DNA from: an uncultured Prevotellaceae bacterium | GTDB taxonomy: Bacteria > Bacteroidota > Bacteroidia > Bacteroidales > Muribaculaceae | Length of the DNA: 64,000 bases | Reading direction: 5' to 3' | Assembly (NCBI GenBank): GCA_947165485.1 | Contig: CAMVAP010000007.1 | Span: 1 to 64,000 of the forward strand | Shown: piece after piece, positions 58,371 to 64,000 of the stretch | Numbering within the stretch: position 1 is the stretch's first letter | Layout: each line of letters starts with the position of its first letter | The notes under the pieces: generated by a model | Told to the model about the DNA's origin: nothing | The model's input: only the letters and a program-made list of their open reading frames with translations | Database searches by the model: none | Position numbers and translations under genes: made by a program

Positions 58371-61316
58371 TTATAATTTGACGGTCACTTGCTTGCCGTT
58401 GTACTCTACCATCTGCCCTGCGGGATGCTCGAGGTCGAGCTCGCGGGGATGGTCGCGCGTGATGACAACGACGTTGAAGCGGCGCTGCTTGAGCATTCCA
58501 TTGAACGACCCCTTGCGGGCACCAATGGTGAGTGTGCGCGTGGCTTCGTCATAGTTGAAGTCGATGGTGGCATATTTGCCTTTCTCATAGTTGTAGTTGG
58601 TGCCCTCGTCCTCGTAGAGCTGGAACTGGCCGTCGGCTCCGGTGTAGATATACAGGTTGATGAGCTCGGCGGGTTTCTCGTCGCTCCACTGTATCTCGGG
58701 ACCAAAGGGGATGATGCTGCCTTCACGCACATAGACGGGCATGCGGCCATAAGGGGCATCGACGATGAGCTTCTGGCCACCGTTGATATATTCGCCGCTG
58801 TACAGGTTATACCAGTCGCACTGCTTGGGAAAATATACCTGGCGGTTGCGGGCCTTGTAGGTGGCGACGGGGCAGGCCATAAAGGCGGGACCGAACATCC
58901 ACTGGTCGGGGATGTCGAGCACGTTCTTGTCGTCGGCAAAGTCCATCACCAGGGCGCGCATGAGTGTGTAGTCCTTGAAGTGTGCCCAACCGGCCATCGA
59001 GTAGAGGTAGGGCATCATGCGGTAGCGCAGCTTGTGGTAATAGACGATGCTCTCATAGGCGGGATGACCCTCGGGGGCGATGCTCCACACCTCGCGCAGG
59101 GGCCACTGGCCGTGGGCACGGTACAAGGGGATGAAACAACCGAATTGGTTCCAGCGGGTTTGCAGCTCGCGCCATTCGGTTAGGTCGCTGTTCTCGTGGC
59201 CCGTTTGGTCAAACTCTTGCTGAGCGGCCACATAACGGTTCTCGACGCAGAAGCCGCCCTGGTCCATACCCCAGAAAGGGATGCCCGACATTGAGAAGTT
59301 GAGGCCTGCGGTCATTTGGGCCCTCATGTCTTCCCAGCGGGTGCCGATGTCGCCGCTCCAGGTGGCTGTTGAGTAGCGTTGCTCGCCTGCAAAGCCACTG
59401 CGGGTGAGCAGGAATACGCGCTTGTTGTTGCCCGTGGCACGCTGGCCGGTATAGATGGCGTCGGCGTTGACGATAGAGTAGGCGTTGAAATATTCGGTCG
59501 ATGAGCCCAGGGCCGTGGGGCCGGACAGGGCTTTGCGGTACCACATGGGGGTGCAGTCGCGTATGTTGGGCTCGCTGGCATCCATCCACCAGGCATCGAT
59601 GGTATAGTTGTATTTCTTGTAAAGGTTGTCGTCCATCTGTTTCCAGAACAGCTTGCGGGCTCCTGCGTCATAGGCATCATAGAACGATCCGCGGAATCCC
59701 AGCCAGTCGTGGATGTCGTCAACGATGGCCTGCTTGTAAATCCAGCCTTTGGCATCAAGCGCCTTGTAATTATCGACGGTCTCATAGAACTTGGGCCACA
59801 CGCTGATCATGAACCGACCGCCCATGGCGTGTACCGAGTCGAGCATGGCCTGCGGGTTGGGGTAGCGCGAGGCCTCAAAGGTGTGGTCGCCCCAGTTCTC
59901 CAGTTTCCAGTAATTCCAGTCCTGCACAATGTTGTCGATGGGAATGCGGCGATTGCGGAACTCGGCAAGCGTCTGCTCGATGTCTTGCGAACTCTTGTAG
60001 CGCTCACGGCTCTGCCAGAAACCCAGCACCCACTTGGGATACAGCGAGGCCTTGCCCGTGAGGGTGCGGTAGCCCGAGATGATCTCGTCAAAGTTCTTGC
60101 CGGCGATGAAGTAGTAGTCCATGTCGCGGCTCATCTCGCTCCACACGGTGAGTTGCCCGCGTTCGGCAGTGCTGCGGGGTGCCGACACGCGCAGTCCGCA
60201 ATAGGACACGTCACCGTCGGGTTGCCACTCGATGCGCAACTGCGTCTTTTTGCCAGTAGGCACCTGGGCGGTGAATTTCCATGCGTTGGGGTTCCATGCC
60301 GTGCGCCAGCGCTCGGGAACCACTTCCTCGCCGCCAATGTACACCTTGATGTAGCCGGCATAGTAGAGGATGAACTGGCGCAGCGTCTCGCTCACGCGTC
60401 CCTTGGGTTCGATGAAGCCTTCATAGACCACCGTCGCACCGTTCAGGACAAAGCCCTTCGGCAGGTTCTTGATACCGCCGGGCTCGGTCAACTTGCCCAG
60501 TTCCGATCCTGCGGGCATGTCAAACTCAAAATAGAGGGAGTCCTCGCCGCGCACCAGGCGTTGGCCGTGCTTGTCGGTATAAGTGCCCGTCAGGCTGCCT
60601 TTCTTGCCGTGCTTGTCATAGAGGTTGAAGGCTCGGTTGAGTTGCAGGTAGTCCTCGGGGTTGCCGTAGCGGCAATAGCTATAGCTGTCCCACAGGATGC
60701 CGTAGCCGTTGGTGCTCAGCACCATGGGCACGCTCACCTTGGTATTGTACTGGAACAGGTCTTCGTTCTTGCCCTTCATGTTGAGCTCGCCCGACTGGTG
60801 CTGTCCCAGACCATAGAGCGCCTCATCTTGGTTCTCAAACTTGAGCGTCCAGGTCAAGCCCTTGCTCTGTTCGGCGGTCAGGGTGCCAACGCCGATTTCG
60901 CGCTCAGGCACTTTGAATGGCTTGAACGACTTACCGCCCACGGCCTCAGTCGCCAGAACCTTGCCACCCTCGTCGGTAAACTTGATGCGGCCATCGGCCT
61001 TGTTGACGGTAGCTGTCACGTTCTTGGCCTTGACGCAATAGCTGTCGCCATTGTCAGTGACCGTGAACTTGGGCTTGGCCGTCTGCGGCACAATCATCAG
61101 GCTGGCTGGCTTGGCCGGCAGCTGTGCCTCGCAGGTGGCCTGCACGCGCACGATGTTGTCATTCACCACTTGCAGGCGCACCACGCGGGGGGCACCTGCC
61201 TGAGCATTCTCGATGTCGATAGTCACGAAGTTGCCTTCGGTCTTGACAGCAGCCTGTGCCACAGTAGCAAGCAGCACAAATGCCGTCATCATAAACAGTT
61301 GTATGGCTCTTCTCAT
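58371..61316 (-). CDS. GH31 alpha-xylosidase-like with PA14-like insert
   Basis: VPMVLSTNGYGILWDSYSYCRYG, IVQDWNYW, YTIDAWWMDASEPN, FLLTRSGFAGEQRYSTATWSGDIG; start chosen at MRRAIQLFMM. Confidence 0.92.
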   Translation of the reverse strand: MRRAIQLFMMTAFVLLATVAQAAVKTEGNFVTIDIENAQAGAPRVVRLQVVNDNIVRVQATCEAQLPAKPASLMIVPQTAKPKFTVTDNGDSYCVKAKNVTATVNKADGRIKFTDEGGKVLATEAVGGKSFKPFKVPEREIGVGTLTAEQSKGLTWTLKFENQDEALYGLGQHQSGELNMKGKNEDLFQYNTKVSVPMVLSTNGYGILWDSYSYCRYGNPEDYLQLNRAFNLYDKHGKKGSLTGTYTDKHGQRLVRGEDSLYFEFDMPAGSELGKLTEPGGIKNLPKGFVLNGATVVYEGFIEPKGRVSETLRQFILYYAGYIKVYIGGEEVVPERWRTAWNPNAWKFTAQVPTGKKTQLRIEWQPDGDVSYCGLRVSAPRSTAERGQLTVWSEMSRDMDYYFIAGKNFDEIISGYRTLTGKASLYPKWVLGFWQSRERYKSSQDIEQTLAEFRNRRIPIDNIVQDWNYWKLENWGDHTFEASRYPNPQAMLDSVHAMGGRFMISVWPKFYETVDNYKALDAKGWIYKQAIVDDIHDWLGFRGSFYDAYDAGARKLFWKQMDDNLYKKYNYTIDAWWMDASEPNIRDCTPMWYRKALSGPTALGSSTEYFNAYSIVNADAIYTGQRATGNNKRVFLLTRSGFAGEQRYSTATWSGDIGTRWEDMRAQMTAGLNFSMSGIPFWGMDQGGFCVENRYVAAQQEFDQTGHENSDLTEWRELQTRWNQFGCFIPLYRAHGQWPLREVWSIAPEGHPAYESIVYYHKLRYRMMPYLYSMAGWAHFKDYTLMRALVMDFADDKNVLDIPDQWMFGPAFMACPVATYKARNRQVYFPKQCDWYNLYSGEYINGGQKLIVDAPYGRMPVYVREGSIIPFGPEIQWSDEKPAELINLYIYTGADGQFQLYEDEGTNYNYEKGKYATIDFNYDEATRTLTIGARKGSFNGMLKQRRFNVVVITRDHPRELDLEHPAGQMVEYNGKQVTVKL

Positions 61317-61495
61317 TTTGGTTACACGATAATCGGACAAATTTACCATAAAATTCCGAAAAATCCCGCATCTCAGAAGTTATTTATCTTTAATTTGGCC
61401 AAATCCCAGCCTAACACAAGCAGCATCGTGGCCAGAGTACAGTGCGGCACTGCCGTATGCCGAACGACACCTACGGTGGTGTGGGATGAAAAAAC

Positions 61496-61543
61496 AGGCG
61501 CAGGACAAATACCAGCGCCTCATCAACAATAAATCACCGAAAG
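61496..61543 (+). repeat. 48-bp direct repeat, copy 1 (encodes tail QAQDKYQRLINNKSPK)
   Basis: CAGGCGCAGGACAAATACCAGCGCCTCATCAACAATAAATCACCGAAA; copy 2 at 63659-63706. Confidence 0.85.
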
Positions 61544-61569
61544 AGAAACGCAAATAGAGAAATAGTTTG

Positions 61570-61577
61570 TACTTTTG
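61570..61577 (+). promoter_or_regulatory. -7 box of DUF1016 gene
   Basis: TACTTTTG. Confidence 0.4.
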
Positions 61578-61605
61578 TGCAGTAAACAATGAAAACGATA
61601 GCGTG

Positions 61606-62727
61606 ATGACGGATATTATTGAGCCGAGCTCTTCAATGCTCATGCCAGAGGGTTATGATTCTTGGCGCAAAGCGATTGAGGTTAAAATTGAGACCGCAAA
61701 GCTGAATGCGGCCTTGCATGTTAATTCTGACATGTTGTCCCTTTATTGGTCCATTGGCAAAGATATTTTGAGCAAGCAGGAAGAACAGGGATGGGGCAAG
61801 CAGGTGATAGGACAGTTGTCCCGTGATTTGTCGGTGCGATTTCCTGACGATAGGGGCTATTCTGAGCGCAATTTGGGGTACATGAAACAGTTTGCTAAAG
61901 AGTATCCTGATTTCCCAATTTTGCAAGTCCCACTTACAAAAATTCAAAAAAGTCCAATTTTGCAAGTTGCACTTGCAAAATTACCAAAAGATGACAAATT
62001 TGTCCAGATTCCCCTAACTCAAATATCCTGGTATCACCATATCTCACTGATACCCAAAATTAAAGAGATTGAGAACCGTGCCTTTTATATAATGGCGACT
62101 GCTCATGAAGGTTGGAGCCGTGACACGATGCTCACTCAGATAGCGAACGGATATATTGAGGCTAAGGGCCGTACCATCAATAATTTTGAATTAACCCTGC
62201 CGTCGCCTCAATCCGATTTGGCCAAATATACCTTCAAGGACCCGTATAACTTCAGTTTCCTCGGCACTGTCGCTTTGCAAAATGAATTAGATATAGAGAA
62301 AGGACTTGCATCGAGGGTTGTGGAGTTTTTGCTTGAGATGGGAAAAGGTTTTGCGTTTATTGGTCGTCAATATCATTTGTCAGTAGACGATAGCGATTAC
62401 TACATTGACATCTTAATGTACCACCTGCAACTTCATTGCTATGTGGTTGTTGAGTTGAAAGCAGTGGAGTTCAAGCCCGAATTTGTAAGCAAACTGAACT
62501 TCTACATTTCTGCCGTTGATGAGCAGGTTAAATCGCCCGAAGACAAACCCACAATCGGCTTGTTGCTGTGCCGTTCCAAGAGTGACACCAAGGCGCGTTT
62601 CGCCCTGCGTGGCTTCACGCAGCCTTTGGGCATTGCTGAATATGAAACCCAGAAACTGTTTGCCGAGGTGGCTTCATCTCTGCCGCAGATCGAGGATATC
62701 GAGAAAGCAGTTGAGAATCAACAATAA
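61606..62727 (+). CDS. DUF1016 / YhcG-family PD-(D/E)XK nuclease
   Basis: LYWSIGKDILSKQEEQGWGKQVIGQLSRDLSVRFPDDRGYSERNLGYMKQFAKEYP and C-terminal FIGRQYHLSVDDSDYYIDILMYHLQLHCYVVVELKAVEFKPEF; start chosen at MTDIIEP downstream of the promoter box. Confidence 0.92.
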   Translation: MTDIIEPSSSMLMPEGYDSWRKAIEVKIETAKLNAALHVNSDMLSLYWSIGKDILSKQEEQGWGKQVIGQLSRDLSVRFPDDRGYSERNLGYMKQFAKEYPDFPILQVPLTKIQKSPILQVALAKLPKDDKFVQIPLTQISWYHHISLIPKIKEIENRAFYIMATAHEGWSRDTMLTQIANGYIEAKGRTINNFELTLPSPQSDLAKYTFKDPYNFSFLGTVALQNELDIEKGLASRVVEFLLEMGKGFAFIGRQYHLSVDDSDYYIDILMYHLQLHCYVVVELKAVEFKPEFVSKLNFYISAVDEQVKSPEDKPTIGLLLCRSKSDTKARFALRGFTQPLGIAEYETQKLFAEVASSLPQIEDIEKAVENQQ

Positions 62728-62805
62728 ATCACCGAAATCTACAAGAAAGAAATGCTAAAACTTAATTTTTAAGTTAATTAATTTGGAGGATTCAAGTAGT
62801 GGTCT

Positions 62806-62813
62806 TATTTTTG
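62806..62813 (+). promoter_or_regulatory. HigBA-like promoter
   Basis: TATTTTTG -7 box with TTTG at 62782-62785 (20-nt spacer). Confidence 0.6.
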
Positions 62814-62838
62814 CAGCAAGATAACTTAAAAGTTAAGA

Positions 62839-63328
62839 ATGAAACAGTTCTATCAAATTGATTTGGTTGAGGAATATCCTAATGTGAATTTCTACAGCAT
62901 TCGCTTAGAGGATAAGGAACTGACTGAACTGGAAAGGTTCTTCGAGAAAATTCCCGATTGGATGTGAATATGACGATGAAATTGATGTCATCGTAGCTTG
63001 GCTTGACAAGATAGCCGAGTCAGGTGCGCTAGAACGCCACTTCCGTCCAGAAGGTCGTTATGGTGATGGTGTGGGCGTGATTCCGATTGATGTTGGTAAC
63101 AAAGTACGGTTGTACTGCTTGAGACTTTCGGACAAGATTCTTGTGTTTGGTAATGGTGGACTGAAAGATGCCTCCACTTGGGAAGAAAGCGAGGAACTTG
63201 CACCATACGTTAAACTACTTATTGACACGAGCCGATTCATTTCTTCGCGGATTAAGAACGGCACAATCGTTTTGGTGGATAAAGAGATTATTGGTGATTT
63301 AAACTTTAGTAGAGATGAAACGGAGTAG
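62839..63328 (+). pseudogene. HigB/RelE-like toxin, frameshifted
   Basis: MKQFYQIDLVEEYPNVNFYSIRLEDKELTELERFFEKIPDW then stop; adjacent frame continues CEYDDEIDVIVAWLDKIAESGALERHFRPEGRYGDGVGVIPIDVGNKVRLYCLRLSDKILVFGNGGLKD; interval is 490 nt, one nt out of frame. Confidence 0.7.
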
Positions 63329-63596
63329 AATAATAGACGAACGTCGCAAGCATGTTAGTGCCGAGACAAGAGAGCGAGTCGCTCTTTCGTTCCAAATTGT
63401 TGACAGGATTCATGAAATTCTTGTCGCTCGTGGCCTTCGACAAAAAGATCTAGCTATGATGTTGGGTAAGAGTGAAGCCGAAATCAGTAAGTGGATGCGT
63501 GGCACTCACAACTTCACTATTGACACAGTTGTGTCTATAGAAGAAGCCCTGCATGCACCTGTGCTTCAGGTTTGCCATGATTCTGCGACTGCTTGA
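63315..63596 (+). CDS. HigA-like XRE-family antitoxin
   Basis: HTH: EILVARGLRQKDLAMMLGKSEAEISKWMRGTHNFTIDTVVSIEEAL; overlaps toxin 3' end. Confidence 0.85.
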   Translation: MKRSRIIDERRKHVSAETRERVALSFQIVDRIHEILVARGLRQKDLAMMLGKSEAEISKWMRGTHNFTIDTVVSIEEALHAPVLQVCHDSATA

Positions 63597-63598
63597 TC

Positions 63599-63721
63599 GA
63601 GCGATTGGACAAGCCATTAGTGACGATAAACACCGTCACTGGCGAGGATGGCATCAAGCAGGCGCAGGACAAATACCAGCGCCTCATGAGCAATAAATCA
63701 CCGAAAAATAAAAGAAAATAG
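63599..63721 (+). pseudogene. C-terminal gene remnant containing the 48-bp repeat, copy 2
   Basis: Frame IERLDKPLVTINTVTGEDGIKQAQDKYQRLMSNKSPKNKRK* with no start; tail matches 61496-61558. Confidence 0.55.
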
Positions 63722-63868
63722 TAGGCCTATGAAAACTATACCCGGCAGTTTGGTTTTACCCAGGGACTGTCGGGACTTAACACTGCAAAAGTAATGATTT
63801 ACTTCTGATTGACAAAATTTTTCAAGAAAAAAAGAAGAATAATCCGCCCTTTTCCCCATTTTTGGGAG

Positions 63869-64000
63869 CTACACGCTCAAAATTTGGCCACATACATGAT
63901 CAATGTGGTCTAATCCATATAGCAGTGAGGCAGAATCAATTCCCATCCATTGAAAGAGCCTCATGATACGTTTGTAGCAATCCTTAACACTGCTGACATC
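63869..64000 (-). CDS. C-terminal fragment of a gene entering from outside the window, possibly a transposase
   Basis: Frame DVSSVKDCYKRIMRLFQWMGIDSASLLYGLDHIDHVCGQILSV* open to window edge. Confidence 0.35.
   Translation of the reverse strand, partial: DVSSVKDCYKRIMRLFQWMGIDSASLLYGLDHIDHVCGQILSV

Noticed and set aside
59709-61532. 607-aa plus-strand ORF opposite GH31
   Set aside because: Antisense to a clear GH31 enzyme; no domain signature and runs past the GH31 start by chance.
1-64000. tRNA, rRNA or a recognisable riboswitch
   Set aside because: No convincing cloverleaf, rRNA core or known riboswitch motif found by eye; a tRNAscan/Infernal run would be needed to exclude them.

Overview
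The window is a Bacteroidales-type chromosome segment (Prevotella/Muribaculaceae-like by gene content; taxon not proven). Main parts, left to right: (1) 3' end of an MFS permease and a PfkB sugar kinase; (2) a PreA-like Fe-S dihydropyrimidine dehydrogenase and a DEDDh exonuclease; (3) a 3357-aa secreted protein with LamG-like segments and a T9SS-type C-terminus; (4) a GH2 enzyme and two BspA/LRR surface proteins ending in dockerin-like repeats; (5) an aldo/keto reductase; (6) a small accessory island with a DUF3791-DUF3990-DUF3791 gene trio and a single-chain restriction-methylation-specificity protein that has a G9 tract between its two target-recognition domains; (7) a large beta-mannan/glucomannan utilization locus (GH26, GH36, GH94, cellobiose 2-epimerase, GPH transporter, GH130, CE7 / SusC, SusD, two surface glycan-binding proteins, an unknown lipoprotein, GH26); (8) a minus-strand xyloglucan/xylan-like enzyme operon (GH31, GH3, GH43, AraC regulator, acetylesterase, GH5) with no SusC/D of its own; (9) a DUF1016 (YhcG-like) PD-(D/E)XK nuclease and a HigBA-like toxin-antitoxin with a frameshifted toxin, followed by a probable transposase tail at the window edge. 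The strongest leads are the phase-variable-looking RM fusion, the DUF3990 trio, a repeated intergenic element of about 300 bp with covarying hairpins (two copies), and in-frame palindromes in the DUF1016 gene. All family calls come from reading the sequence by eye; no database search was run.
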